Program-made: the position numbers and the translations under genes
Assembly: GCF_007673775.1 (NCBI RefSeq)
Contig: NZ_VEAF01000008.1
Coordinates: 62,001 to 126,000, forward strand
Direction: 5' to 3'
Source: Curtobacterium sp. 9128
GTDB lineage: Bacteria; Actinomycetota; Actinomycetes; Actinomycetales; Microbacteriaceae
DNA: 64,000 nt
The notes under the pieces: model-generated
Seen by the model: the letters and a program-made list of their open reading frames with translations, nothing else
Told to the model about the DNA's origin: nothing
The model's database searches: none
Shown here: positions 24,779-33,504 of the stretch, piece by piece
Layout of the letters: each line of letters starts with the position of its first letter
Numbering within the stretch: position 1 is the first letter of the stretch

Positions 24779-25848
24779 CAGCGGAGTTCCATCATCGCCG
24801 TGTTGATGCCGGAGCCGACGCCACCGAGGAAGACGCGGTCACCGGGGCGGATCCGGCCGCCAGCGACCTCGTCCGCCAGCGTGATCGGGATGGACGCGGG
24901 GCCGACGTTGCCGAAGCGCTGGTAGGTGGTGGGGACCTTGTCGCGCGGGACGCCGATGGCCTCGACGAAGGCGTTCGTGTGGACGTCGGACACCTGGTGC
25001 AGGACGTAGCGGTCCATGTCGGCCCAGTCGAAGTGCGAGCGCGCCTCGTTCCAGGCGGCGACGACGAGCTCCATGCCGCCCTTCAGCAGCATCTTGGCGT
25101 CGGTGAACATGCCGTCGACGCTGCCGACGCAGAGGTCGTACCACTGGGTCGCCGCACGGGTGACGCCGCCGACGATCCGGTGACCGCCCGGGTGCATGTC
25201 CGCCGGGCCGAGGACGGCCGCCGCCGCACCGGAGCCGAGCGTCAGGCTGGCGAACTCGCTCATGAAGTCCTTGCGGTTCCGGCCACCCTGGTTGAGCCGG
25301 TCGATCGTGTTGAGCTGGACCTGGTCGGCGTCCTCGCCGTCGACCACCAGCGCGTACTTGATCTGGCCGGAGTCGATCATGCCCGCGGCGACGCTCATGG
25401 CGTTGACGAAGCCCAGGCAGGCGTTCGCGATGTCGAAGTTGATCGCGGACGACGGCAGACCGAGCCCGTGGTGCAGCCGCACGGCGACGCTCGGCTCCAG
25501 GTGGGGACGGGTCACGGAGGTGTTGATCAGCAGGCCGACGTCCTGCGGCTGGATCCCGGCCTCGGCCATGGCCCGGCGACCGGCGTCGATCGCGGCGTCC
25601 TGGAAGGTCTGCCCCTCGCCCCAGTTGCGACGCTCCTTGACGCCGGCGACCCGTTCGAGCAGGCCCATCGGGAGGCGCAGGCGTCGGAGCACCCCGCGCA
25701 GGCGCTCCTCGATGTCCGCGGAGGTCGTCACGCGGTCGGCGACGGTGGTCGCGACCGAGAGCAGGGCGACGTTGTCGTGCCTGGCTGTCGCGTTGCCCGG
25801 CCGTTCGGGTTCGCTGTTCGTCGCCTGGTCGACCGGTCGGTCCGTCAT
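24775..25848 (-). CDS. oleA: OleA: long-chain 3-ketoacyl (thiolase-superfamily) condensing enzyme
   Basis: A 357-residue thiolase-fold enzyme doing a head-to-head Claisen condensation of two fatty acyl-CoAs. Active-site residues are Cys144 in ANACLGFVNA, His284 in YVLHQVSDVH, Asn314 in RFGNVGPASI, and Glu118 in RPHLEPS, the Glu used by OleA as base. Only oleBC and oleD follow, so long-chain olefins rather than fatty-acid initiation is the likely role. I use ATG 25848; an in-frame GTG 9 nt upstream and an ATG at 25875 are alternatives. No good ribosome site precedes any of them. Confidence 0.92.
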   Translation of the reverse strand: MTDRPVDQATNSEPERPGNATARHDNVALLSVATTVADRVTTSADIEERLRGVLRRLRLPMGLLERVAGVKERRNWGEGQTFQDAAIDAGRRAMAEAGIQPQDVGLLINTSVTRPHLEPSVAVRLHHGLGLPSSAINFDIANACLGFVNAMSVAAGMIDSGQIKYALVVDGEDADQVQLNTIDRLNQGGRNRKDFMSEFASLTLGSGAAAAVLGPADMHPGGHRIVGGVTRAATQWYDLCVGSVDGMFTDAKMLLKGGMELVVAAWNEARSHFDWADMDRYVLHQVSDVHTNAFVEAIGVPRDKVPTTYQRFGNVGPASIPITLADEVAGGRIRPGDRVFLGGVGSGINTAMMELRW

Positions 25849-25923
25849 GATCGTCACCGATACATACTTCCGCATCTGGGCTGGATGCGCGATCCGGATG
25901 CGCTGAGTGGTGGGGGACGCCCG

Positions 25924-25949
25924 CCGATGGGCCATCGGACACAGTGTCC
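25924..25949. promoter_or_regulatory. Two overlapping palindromes between oleA and the LysM lipoprotein
   Basis: CCGATGG-G-CCATCGG (25924-25938) overlaps by 2 bp with GGACAC-A-GTGTCC (25937-25949). Both are perfect dyads with a 1-nt centre. They lie about 75-100 bp before the oleA start and 35-60 bp before the -10-like TACGAT (25984-25989) of the divergent gene. No regulator gene is adjacent. Confidence 0.5.
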
Positions 25950-26008
25950 CGCGGCGGCCCTCGTGGGGTGACGATCCGTCGGGTACGATCCCGCACCGGA
26001 GGGGAAAC

Positions 26009-26929
26009 GTGCACAGCAGCAACAGGAGCGTCGCCGCGATCGGGCTCGCCGTGGTCATGGTGGTGGGTGCCTCCGGGTGTTCCCTGCTCAGGTCCGGCGG
26101 TGGAGCGGTCCCGGCCCCGACGAGGTCCGCGTCGGTGTCTCCGTCCGCGTCCCCGACCGCGACGCCCACCGACGACGGCGAGTCGGACGCCGACCTGCTG
26201 CGGGAGTCGGCCTCGCCGCGGCCGCCGACACCCGAGCCCTCGCAGGCCGCCGAACCGGCGCCGGAGATCTCCACCATCGCGGCCGGGACGGTCGTCGCCG
26301 AGGGGGACGTCGCCTCCCCCAAGGGCAGCGTGCACTTCCACTACAGGGTGGTCGCCGGGCCGGACGACCGCTTCGTGGTGCAGTACTCCGGGTTCACGTC
26401 GACGCTGCCGGTGCCGGTGAGTGCCACGTTCCTCGAGGACGCGCCCCGCGTCGGGGACGGGCTGACCTACCACGGCATCGGGGACGACCAGCTCGGCGGA
26501 GCGACCACCACGCCCTCGGCAGCCGTGTCCGTGCCGATCGACGCGGCCGGCTACGACCCGTCCTGGCTCGGCGCACTCGTGACGTACTCCTCGGCGAGCG
26601 CGGACCCGTCGATCCCGGTCGAGATCGGCCCGGACAAGGTCCTCGCGGTGACGAAGGTGCCGTGGTCGGTGCCGGCACGGACGACGAACGTGCACCCGGT
26701 CGACGCCGGTGCACGGCCGAACGCGACGGGGACGGTGTCGGCGACGACGGCCTCCGGGGCGCCGCGGTCCTACGTGGTCGCGCCGGACGACCTCATCGGG
26801 GACGTCGCCGCACGGTTCGGGATCACCGTCCAGACACTCATCTGGCTGAACGGCGGCATGCAGGTCTACGGCAAGCAGCAGTACCTGTACCAGGGCACCA
26901 CGCTCAACCTGGACCCCGTCCGCCGCTGA
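26009..26929 (+). CDS. LysM-domain lipoprotein
   Basis: A 306-residue exported lipoprotein. The signal peptide covers residues 1-25 and ends in a lipobox with cysteine (VVGASGCS). A Pro/Ser/Thr-rich linker with PSASPTATPTDD follows, then a beta-rich domain of no known family. The C-terminal 50 residues look like a LysM carbohydrate-binding module: SYVVAPDDLIGDVAARFGI, TVQTLIWLNGG and GTTLNLDP. LysM anchors proteins to peptidoglycan. GTG 26009 is chosen because GGAGGGG lies 5-11 nt upstream and the lipobox is then correctly placed. The central domain's role is unknown. Confidence 0.82.
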   Translation: MHSSNRSVAAIGLAVVMVVGASGCSLLRSGGGAVPAPTRSASVSPSASPTATPTDDGESDADLLRESASPRPPTPEPSQAAEPAPEISTIAAGTVVAEGDVASPKGSVHFHYRVVAGPDDRFVVQYSGFTSTLPVPVSATFLEDAPRVGDGLTYHGIGDDQLGGATTTPSAAVSVPIDAAGYDPSWLGALVTYSSASADPSIPVEIGPDKVLAVTKVPWSVPARTTNVHPVDAGARPNATGTVSATTASGAPRSYVVAPDDLIGDVAARFGITVQTLIWLNGGMQVYGKQQYLYQGTTLNLDPVRR

Positions 26930-27048
26930 CGTCGAGCGGCCCGCCGGGGTGCCGGACGTGCCGCTCAGCCTGCGGTTCCTCGGATCGTCCGCACGACCGG
27001 GAGCACGCCGCACCGCGCGACCGGTCACGACACCCCGCGGGCGTACGG

Positions 27049-27136
27049 CGAGTGGTCGCGAACAGTCGTCGACATGCTGCGGTTCCGACGTTCCGTGACC
27101 ACTCGGGGGAACCGAGCGGGGTGTTGTGACCACTCG
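27049..27136. repeat. Intergenic GTGACCACTCG repeat cluster
   Basis: GTGACCACTCG occurs at 27095-27105 and 27126-27136, and an inverted copy CGAGTGGTC at 27049-27057. The first two form a 57-bp imperfect inverted repeat with GAAC/GTTC blocks inside. A related GACCACTCG follows the hairpin at 6754-6762. Confidence 0.6.
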
Positions 27137-27197
27137 CGGACGGCTGTTCCGGTTCCGGGACCGGGTCCAGCCCCGCTCGCACGGTTGGCCGCACAAG

Positions 27198-27243
27198 CGG
27201 AAGCAGCCCGCATCGCGTGGGGACGCGATGCGGGCTGCTTCCG
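27198..27243 (-). terminator. Strong terminator hairpin downstream of pgi
   Basis: A perfect 21-bp stem (27198-27218 with 27223-27243) closes a GGGG loop, starting 16 bp after the pgi stop on the minus strand. There is no U-run, as is common in high-GC actinobacteria. Confidence 0.8.
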
Positions 27244-27259
27244 GTGGTGTGGTGTCGCG

Positions 27260-28978
27260 CTACTTCCGGAGCTCGAGGTACTTCGCGATGAGCGCCTTCG
27301 TCGAGGAGTCCTGCGACGCGAGCGCGTCCTGGTCGCCGTCGACCGCGGGAGCGATCTGCAGCGCGAGCTGCTTGCCGAGCTCGACACCCCACTGGTCGAA
27401 CGAGTCGATGCCCCAGATGGTGCCCTCGGTGAAGACGATGTGCTCGTACAGCGCGATGAGCTGACCGACGACGCTCGGGGTGAGCGCCGGCGCCAGGATC
27501 GACGTCGACGGCTTGTTGCCCGTGAAGGTACGGGCCGCGACGATCGCCTCGTCCGTGGTGCCCTCGGCCCGGACCTCGTCGGCGGTCTTGCCGAACGCCA
27601 GCGCCTTGGTCTGCGCGAAGAAGTTCGCGAGGAACAGGTTGTGGACGTCCTGGCCGGGCTCGACCGCCTTGCCGTCACCGGTCTCGTCCTTGAGCGCGTG
27701 CGCCGGGTTCGCGACCGTGATGAAGTCGGCCGGGATCAGGCGCGTGCCCTGGTGGATGAGCTGGTAGAAGGCGTGCTGCCCGTTCGTGCCCGGCTCACCC
27801 CAGAAGACCTCGCCGGTGTCCGTCGTGACGGGGGTGCCGTCCCAGCGGACACGCTTGCCGTTCGACTCCATGGTGAGCTGCTGCAGGTACGCGGCGAAAC
27901 GGTGCAGGTACTGCGTGTAGGGCAGGACCGCGTGGCTCTGGGCACCGAGGAAGTTCGAGTACCAGACGTTGAGCAGGCCCATCAGGACGGGGACGTTCTG
28001 CGCGAGCGGCGTGGTGCGCATGTGCTCGTCGATGGCGTGGAACCCGGCGAGGAAGTCCTCCCAGTTGTCCTTGCCGATCGCGATGACGACGCTGGTGCCG
28101 ATGGCCGAGTCGACCGAGTAGCGGCCGCCCACCCAGTCCCAGAAGCCGAACGCGTTCTCCGGGTCGATGCCGAACGCGGCGACCTTGTCGAGCGCGGTGG
28201 ACACGGCGACGAAGTGCTTCGCCACGGCGTCGTTCTTGGCGTCGTCGGCCGCCTCGGTCAGGTCGAGCCGCTCCCAGAGCCACTGGCGGGCCAGACGGGC
28301 GTTGGTGAGGGTCTCGAGGGTGCCGAAGGTCTTCGACGCGACGATGAAGAGCGTCGTCTCGGGGTCGAGGTCCGCGGTCTTCTCGTAGATGTCGGCGGGG
28401 TCGATGTTCGAGACGAAGCGCGCCTCGATGCCGTCCTGCTTGTAGGGCTTGAGCGCCTCGTAGACCATGACGGGGCCGAGGTCCGAGCCACCGATGCCGA
28501 TGTTCACGACCGTCTCGATGCGCTTGCCGGTGACGCCCTTCCAGGCACCGGAGCGGACCTGCTCGGCGAACGCGTACACCTTGTCGAGCGTGGCGTGCAC
28601 GTCGGCGTCGACGTCCTGGCCGTCGACGACGAACGGCGCGGCCGGGGTGAGGTCGCCGCTCTTCGGACGACGGAGCGCGGTGTGCAGGACGGCGCGGTCC
28701 TCGGTCGGGTTGACGTGCTCGCCGGAGATCATCGCCTGGTACCGCGCGGCGACGCCGGTGTCCTCGGCCAGCTGGAGCAGCGCGTCGAGGATCTCCTTCG
28801 TGACGAGGCCCTTCGACAGGTCGACGGTGAGGTCACCGGCCTGGAAGGTGTACTGCTCGGCACGGCCGGGGTCGCTGTCGAACCACCCACGAAGGTCGGG
28901 CGAGAAGCCGTCGGCGATGCCGGCGAGGGTCTTCCACGCGTCGGTCGTCGTGGGGTCGACGGGTGCGGTTTCGGTCAC
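27260..28978 (-). CDS. pgi: Glucose-6-phosphate isomerase
   Basis: A 572-residue phosphoglucose isomerase interconverting glucose-6-phosphate and fructose-6-phosphate. Both family signatures are intact: [18 protein letters not shown] in the middle and [14 protein letters not shown] near the C-terminus; the sugar-phosphate site [18 protein letters not shown] is also clear. The GTG start at 28978 has AGGAGG upstream; an open frame continues further but without homology. It is a single-gene unit ended by a long hairpin. Confidence 0.97.
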   Translation of the reverse strand: MTETAPVDPTTTDAWKTLAGIADGFSPDLRGWFDSDPGRAEQYTFQAGDLTVDLSKGLVTKEILDALLQLAEDTGVAARYQAMISGEHVNPTEDRAVLHTALRRPKSGDLTPAAPFVVDGQDVDADVHATLDKVYAFAEQVRSGAWKGVTGKRIETVVNIGIGGSDLGPVMVYEALKPYKQDGIEARFVSNIDPADIYEKTADLDPETTLFIVASKTFGTLETLTNARLARQWLWERLDLTEAADDAKNDAVAKHFVAVSTALDKVAAFGIDPENAFGFWDWVGGRYSVDSAIGTSVVIAIGKDNWEDFLAGFHAIDEHMRTTPLAQNVPVLMGLLNVWYSNFLGAQSHAVLPYTQYLHRFAAYLQQLTMESNGKRVRWDGTPVTTDTGEVFWGEPGTNGQHAFYQLIHQGTRLIPADFITVANPAHALKDETGDGKAVEPGQDVHNLFLANFFAQTKALAFGKTADEVRAEGTTDEAIVAARTFTGNKPSTSILAPALTPSVVGQLIALYEHIVFTEGTIWGIDSFDQWGVELGKQLALQIAPAVDGDQDALASQDSSTKALIAKYLELRK

Positions 28979-29159
28979 TTCGGTCCTCCTGAACGCTGAG
29001 TGTGACTGGTCCGCGGACCTCCGCAACGCTGCGACGCGGGCCGCATCCGAGCGTAGTGCTGTCCGCGACCCGGTGCGCACAGGCAGGAGACCGGTGGAAG
29101 GCCACCGCAGTCTCGCCGCTGGGGAGGACGGGAGGCACGGCCCGGGTGGCCGGCGCCGC

Positions 29160-30149
29160 TCACGTGAGCAGGGCCTCCAGGACGTCCGCGACCGGTGCGT
29201 CGACCGCCGCCCGCCACGACCGGCCGGCCCACAGGTGCAGCGACTGCGCGTCTCCGGCCGCGGCAGCGGCTGCTCGGAGCGGCTTCGTGAGGTGGTGGAG
29301 CGCCGGGTACCCGAGCGGTGCGTCCTCGTGTTCCCGGACGAAGCGGTTCACGAGGGATCGGGCCGGACGCCCGGTGAACGCCCTGGTGAGCGCGGTCCGG
29401 TCGAACACCGGGTCGACGAGCGCCTCACGGTGGGTCTGCCCCGTGCCGGCCTCCGGCGTCCGCAGCACCAGCGTCCCCACCATCGCCGCCCCCGCTCCAG
29501 CGAGCCGGACGGCTTCGACGTCGGACGCGCTCCCGATCCCGCCGGCGGCGATCACCGGCACCTCCACGGCGCCCGCGACGGAGCGGACGAGGTCGGGCAG
29601 CGGCTGCCACAGCGGATCGGCGGCCGGGTCGAGCACCGCGGAGTGGCCGCCGGCGGCCTCACCCTGTACGACGAGGACGTCGACGCCGCGTTCCGCAGCG
29701 GCGAGGGCCTCGTCGCGGTTCGTCACCGTCTGCATGGTCACGGTCCCGCGTCTCCGGAACTCCCACACCAGGTCGGCGTCCGGCAGGCCGAACGTGAAGG
29801 ACACCACCGGCACCGGGTCGTCCAGGAGCAGCGCGACCTTGTCCGCCCAGGCATCGTCGTCCTCGCGCTTGTCGGGCAGCCCGTCGACGCCGAGCGATGC
29901 CCGGTAGTGGTCGTAGGCGTCGTCCTCGATGGGCACCGGGTTCGGCGCGAACAGGTTGACTCCGAACCGGTCCGTCGCCGCCCGCACCACGGCGATCTGC
30001 GCGGCGAGCTCCTCCGGCGTGCGGTACCCCGCCGCCAGCTGCGCGAAGTGCCCCGACCGGGCGGCGGCGACGACGAGCGCGGGCGTCGACGGTCCGCCGG
30101 CCATCGGGGCGACGTGCACGGGGCTGCTGAGCGGTTCGGGGAGGTCCAT
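29160..30149 (-). CDS. Nitronate monooxygenase / NAD(P)H-dependent flavin oxidoreductase
   Basis: A 329-residue FMN TIM-barrel of the 2-nitropropane dioxygenase family. The start [20 protein letters not shown] binds flavin, [12 protein letters not shown] carries the active-site histidine, and [14 protein letters not shown] is the FMN phosphate site. Members oxidise alkyl nitronates or act as NADH:quinone reductases; class II bacterial enzymes of this kind are often only annotated by fold. The ATG at 30149 has CAGGAT 8 nt upstream. It is divergent from the first ECF sigma module and has no functional partner nearby. Confidence 0.87.
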   Translation of the reverse strand: MDLPEPLSSPVHVAPMAGGPSTPALVVAAARSGHFAQLAAGYRTPEELAAQIAVVRAATDRFGVNLFAPNPVPIEDDAYDHYRASLGVDGLPDKREDDDAWADKVALLLDDPVPVVSFTFGLPDADLVWEFRRRGTVTMQTVTNRDEALAAAERGVDVLVVQGEAAGGHSAVLDPAADPLWQPLPDLVRSVAGAVEVPVIAAGGIGSASDVEAVRLAGAGAAMVGTLVLRTPEAGTGQTHREALVDPVFDRTALTRAFTGRPARSLVNRFVREHEDAPLGYPALHHLTKPLRAAAAAAGDAQSLHLWAGRSWRAAVDAPVADVLEALLT

Positions 30150-30224
30150 GACCCCCGATCCTGCACCCGGCGACCATCCCGACACGCCGTGAGGACGACG
30201 TCGTGTCAGGTCCGTGTGGTTCCT

Positions 30225-30237
30225 CGACACTTCTGGG
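30225..30237 (+). promoter_or_regulatory. Conserved promoter block of ECF module 1
   Basis: CGACACTTCTGGG ends 15 nt before the GTG of the sigma gene and is repeated exactly before ECF module 2 (33476-33488). It is followed in both by a purine-rich ribosome site and AATCCGTGACA. Probably the autoregulated ECF promoter. Confidence 0.6.
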
Positions 30238-30252
30238 TAGGAGGGGGAATCC

Positions 30253-30795
30253 GTGACATCCACCGATGACGACGCCGACGCCGCACTCACCCGGCGCATG
30301 GCGCTGGGCGACACCGGAGCGCTCGCCGACGCGTTCGACCGGTTCGCGCCCACCCTGACCCGCTACGCATGGGCACTCGCCGACAGCCGCCAGGACGTCG
30401 AAGAACTCGTCCAGGACACGATGCTCACCCTCTGGCAGAAGGCCGCCACGATCGACCTGCCCACCGGCACCCTGCTGCCCTGGCTGCTGGTCGTCTGCCG
30501 CAACCACGCGCGCAACCAGGCGCGACGCCTGGCGAAGAACGCCGGCGACGAGCTCCCCGCCGACCTGGCCACACCCGACCACCACGACGACGCCCGTGAG
30601 CGGCTCCGCTGGGTCCGCGACGAGATCGCCGCACTCCCCGAGACCGACCGTCGGATCTGCGAACTCTGCCTCCTCGACGGCCACACCTACGCCGAAGCCG
30701 CCACGATCCTCGGCCTCAGCGTCGGCGCCGTCACCCAACGGGTCTCACGATCCCGCAAGCGAGTCAGGAAGGCGGTGACCAACGATGAACACTGA
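30253..30795 (+). CDS. ECF-type RNA polymerase sigma factor (module 1)
   Basis: A 180-residue sigma-70-family factor with region 2 (residues about 25-90: AFDRFAPTLTRYAWAL, DVEELVQDTMLTLWQKAA) and region 4 (about 120-172: LPETDRRICELCLLDGHTYA and LGLSVGAVTQRVSRSRKR). It directs polymerase to a small regulon, usually in response to envelope signals. The 3' end overlaps the next gene by 11 nt, as in the paralogous module at 33.5 kb. GTG 30253 has GAGGGGGA just upstream. Confidence 0.9.
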   Translation: MTSTDDDADAALTRRMALGDTGALADAFDRFAPTLTRYAWALADSRQDVEELVQDTMLTLWQKAATIDLPTGTLLPWLLVVCRNHARNQARRLAKNAGDELPADLATPDHHDDARERLRWVRDEIAALPETDRRICELCLLDGHTYAEAATILGLSVGAVTQRVSRSRKRVRKAVTNDEH

Positions 30796-31516
30796 GCCCC
30801 CCACCGGAGACGACCTCCAACAGATGCTCGTCACGATGAAACAGCACGTGCTCACCCGCGCCGAGCTCGACCACCCGACCCCCAGACGCCGCGGACGCCG
30901 CGCCGGGATCGTCATCGGCATCATCGCCGTCCTCGGCATCGGCGCCACCAGCGGCGGCGTCGCCCTCGGCATGATCCCGCAGCCCTTCACCGCCGCACCG
31001 GCGCCCTCCCCGACCATGACCGAGCCCCCGGAGACCCCGACCAGGTCCTCCGCGCCCGTCGTCAACGAACCGACCACCACACCCACCCCGGAGTCGTCGG
31101 CGGGCGTGATCCCGTCCGACTGTCATTCCCTCGTCCCGGCATCGGAGTACGGCCGGCTCTTCGGTGGGACCCCGCTCCAGGACCCGGCCGGGACGGACTT
31201 CGGGAACGGGTCGCTCCCGGGGCAGGCGCTGTGGTGCATCTGGCACGATCCGGGCGCTGACGTCAGCGGGATCGACATCAGCCTCGGCACACCGACAGAC
31301 CAACCGGCGATGGAGCAGCGCCTCGTCGACTCGGGGTACGCCTGCTCCGATCGTGACGGCGGGCGGTTCTGCCAACTGACGACGATGGCGGACCCGTACC
31401 CGGTCGAGACCACGGTGACCTACTTCGTCCGGGGGTCGACCTGGGTCCGGATCGGCCAGACGAACGCGCCCACGAACGGGCTGCTCGCGGCGATCGAGCA
31501 ACAGGTCTGGGGCTGA
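30785..31516 (+). CDS. Membrane-anchored partner of ECF sigma (putative anti-sigma, module 1)
   Basis: A 243-residue single-pass membrane protein. Residues 1-38 are cytoplasmic (MNTEPPTGDDLQQMLVTMK, then a basic RRRGRRAG stretch), 39-64 form one membrane helix, 65-105 are a Pro/Thr/Ser linker, and about 105-243 lie outside with four cysteines, resembling DUF3558-like sensor domains. No HxxxCxxC zinc anti-sigma motif is visible. Its 11-nt overlap with the sigma gene implies coupled translation. The anti-sigma role is inferred from position and topology only. The paralogue at 34031 keeps the first 70 residues but has a wholly different outer domain. Confidence 0.65.
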   Translation: MNTEPPTGDDLQQMLVTMKQHVLTRAELDHPTPRRRGRRAGIVIGIIAVLGIGATSGGVALGMIPQPFTAAPAPSPTMTEPPETPTRSSAPVVNEPTTTPTPESSAGVIPSDCHSLVPASEYGRLFGGTPLQDPAGTDFGNGSLPGQALWCIWHDPGADVSGIDISLGTPTDQPAMEQRLVDSGYACSDRDGGRFCQLTTMADPYPVETTVTYFVRGSTWVRIGQTNAPTNGLLAAIEQQVWG

Positions 31517-31584
31517 GAGCACGATGCACCCGCGCGACCTGACCGGCTCTGGGGGGCGGGCAGTGCGCGCGGATGCGTCGGGAC

Positions 31585-31618
31585 GCCAGGCGCGGTGCGG
31601 GCCCGCGCCGCGCCTGGC
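31585..31618. terminator. Hairpin after ECF module 1, shared with module 2
   Basis: Arms of 11 bp (31585-31595, GCCAGGC core; 31608-31618) enclose a GC palindrome. The 48 nt before it (from 31536) match 45 of 48 at module 2 (from 34860). It lies between the sensor stop and the convergent rimK stop. Confidence 0.65.
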
Positions 31619-31623
31619 GGCGG

Positions 31624-32814
31624 TCACTGCTCCGGCAGGTGCTCCTTGGGGAGCTTCCGGAGCTTGGCACGCCGTTTGCGGCGCTCCGGGATCATCGACC
31701 GCATCTCCTCGAGCTTGCCGAAGCACAGCAGTCGGTCCCCGGGCTCGAGCGCGACACCGCTGCGCGGGTTCGGGATGACGCTCGAGCCCCGGTGCAGGGT
31801 CAGGACCGTGATGTCCCGGTCCCAGAGCCCGGACTCCTTGATCGTCTTGCCGACGAGGTCCGCGTTCGTGTGGACGAGCAGCTCGGCCACGCCGTAGCCC
31901 GTCGACACGGACAGCCGCTGCCGCACGTCGATCTCGGGGAAGGCGACCTGGTTCGCGATGAAGTCGATGATCGCGCCGGCGATGTCGAGGCCGGTCGCAC
32001 GCTCGATGCCCTCGAGCCCCGGCGACGAGTTGACCTCCATCACCAGGGGGCCGTCGTTGCCCTCGAGCATGTCGACCCCGGCGACGCGCAGCCCCATGAT
32101 CTGCGCGGAGCGGACCGCGGCCTCCTCGTACTCCGGCGTCAGCGTGACCTGCTCGACCGTGCCGCCGCGGTGGACGTTCGACCGGAACTCGTCACCGCTC
32201 GCGCTCCGGCGCATCGCGGCGACCACCCGGTCGCCGACGACGAGGGCGCGGATGTCCTTCCCGCGGCTCTCCGAGATGAAGCTCTGGATGAGCACGTTCT
32301 GCTTGGTGGAGTGCAGGGTCTCGACGATCGACTCGGCGACCTTCGCCTCCGGCGCCAGGATCACGCCGATGCCCTGCGTGCCCTCGAGCAGCTTGATGAC
32401 GACGGGCGCTCCGCCGACGCGCTCGATCGCGCCACGGACGTCCGCGCGTCCGGCGACGAAGGTGGTCGCCGGCATGCCGATGTCGTGCCGGGAGAGGATC
32501 TGGTTCGCCCGGAGCTTGTCGCGGGAGTTGGTGATGCCGTTCGCGGTGTTCGGCGTGTACACGTCCATCTGCTCGAACTGCCGCACCACCGCGGTGCCGT
32601 AGTAGGTGATCGAGTTGCCGATGCGCGGCAGGATCGCGTCGTAGTCCGACAGGAGCCGTCCGCGGTACTGCAGGTCGGGGGCGTCCCCCGTCAGGTCGAT
32701 CGCGAACCGCAGTGTGTTGAGGACCTTCACCTCGTGCCCGCGGTCGAGCGCAGCCGCCCGCAGCCGCTCGGTCGAGTACGCCTGCGGGGCGCGCGACAGG
32801 ATGGCGAGTTTCAT
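31624..32814 (-). CDS. rimK: RimK-family alpha-L-glutamate ligase fused to a TrkA_C domain
   Basis: A 396-residue protein. Residues 1-293 are an ATP-grasp ligase of the RimK type: SRAPQAYSTERLRAAA at the start, NSRDKLRANQILSRH (96-110), KLLEGTQGIGV (141-151), metal/ATP residues in GVDMLEG (246-252) and VMEVNSSPG (258-266). RimK adds glutamates to ribosomal protein S6 in Proteobacteria. Residues about 300-375 are an RCK_C/TrkA_C module (TNADLVGKTIKESGLWDRD, EPGDRLLCFGK), which binds ligands such as cyclic dinucleotides or ions in other proteins. E. coli RimK lacks it. The gene is divergent from a RimB-type protease. Confidence 0.88.
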   Translation of the reverse strand: MKLAILSRAPQAYSTERLRAAALDRGHEVKVLNTLRFAIDLTGDAPDLQYRGRLLSDYDAILPRIGNSITYYGTAVVRQFEQMDVYTPNTANGITNSRDKLRANQILSRHDIGMPATTFVAGRADVRGAIERVGGAPVVIKLLEGTQGIGVILAPEAKVAESIVETLHSTKQNVLIQSFISESRGKDIRALVVGDRVVAAMRRSASGDEFRSNVHRGGTVEQVTLTPEYEEAAVRSAQIMGLRVAGVDMLEGNDGPLVMEVNSSPGLEGIERATGLDIAGAIIDFIANQVAFPEIDVRQRLSVSTGYGVAELLVHTNADLVGKTIKESGLWDRDITVLTLHRGSSVIPNPRSGVALEPGDRLLCFGKLEEMRSMIPERRKRRAKLRKLPKEHLPEQ

Positions 32815-32933
32815 CGGGGCTCCGCGGGGGGTCGTGGGGGCGGCACCGCTCCGGCCGAGGAGCGACGCTCCATCAAAACACCCTCGGGGGCGCGTCGTGT
32901 ACCGCCGACCCGCCGGACTGCCAGGATGGGCAC

Positions 32934-33416
32934 ATGGCCGACGCCCCGAAGACCGCCCGCCGCGGGCCGATCGTCGCGGGGTGGCGTGAGTGGGCGGCAC
33001 TGCCCGACCTCGACATCCCGTGGATCAAGGTGAAGCTCGACACGGGCGCGCGGACCTCGGCGCTGCACGCGTTCGACCTCGAGGAGCTCCCCGGGGACCG
33101 CGTGCGCTTCTCGGTGCACCCGTGGCAGGACTCCGACGCCGATCCCCAGACGGTGGAGTGCGACGTGCACGACCGCCGTGTGGTGCGCAGTTCGTCCGGG
33201 CACACGCAGGAGCGCATCGTCGTCCTGACCGAGATCGAACTCGCCGGACGGACGGTGCAGGCCGAGGTGACCCTGAGCAACCGCGACCAGATGGGCTTCC
33301 GGATGCTCATCGGCCGCGAGGCACTGCGCCATGGCTTCGTCGTCGACCCGGCACGCTCGTTCCAGGCGGGCCGCGCGCCGAAGGAGATCCGGCGTCGCAA
33401 CCGCGGTCGGATCTGA
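32934..33416 (+). CDS. RimK-associated aspartyl/zinc protease-like protein (PF05618)
   Basis: A 160-residue retropepsin-fold protein of the family called ATP-dependent zinc protease or RimB. The catalytic-type motif KLDTGARTSALHAFDLEE is at about 31-49 and the partner motif FRMLIGREALRHGF near 122-135. In Pseudomonas, RimB removes or counters glutamate tails added by RimK. Here the gene is divergent from the RimK-like ligase gene, 119 bp apart, so the two likely form a modification/demodification pair. CAGGAT lies 6 nt before the ATG. The target protein is unknown in actinobacteria. Confidence 0.84.
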   Translation: MADAPKTARRGPIVAGWREWAALPDLDIPWIKVKLDTGARTSALHAFDLEELPGDRVRFSVHPWQDSDADPQTVECDVHDRRVVRSSSGHTQERIVVLTEIELAGRTVQAEVTLSNRDQMGFRMLIGREALRHGFVVDPARSFQAGRAPKEIRRRNRGRI

Positions 33417-33475
33417 CCCTCGACGACACGCGTTGGTCACAGATCGGTCACGACGCGACAGGAACGCCGCTCGCC

Positions 33476-33488
33476 CGACACTTCTGGG
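33476..33488 (+). promoter_or_regulatory. Conserved promoter block of ECF module 2
   Basis: CGACACTTCTGGG, identical to 30225-30237 and again followed by the purine-rich ribosome site, 16 nt before the sigma GTG. The DNA upstream differs between the modules, so this block is the conserved left edge of the duplication. Confidence 0.6.
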
Positions 33489-33504
33489 GTGAGAGGGGGA
33501 ATCC

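Larger units (their letters stand above)
26930..27259. other. 330-bp gene-free stretch with repeats and a terminator
   Basis: This stretch between the lipoprotein and pgi holds three copies of a GACCACTCG element (27049-27136) and the long pgi hairpin (27198-27243). I see no convincing open frame, tRNA or promoter for either neighbour. Confidence 0.7.

Noticed and set aside
30785..31516. Classical zinc anti-sigma factor for the ECF module
   Set aside because: The cytoplasmic part is only about 38 residues and lacks HxxxCxxC, so the call is kept as a putative partner by position and topology only.
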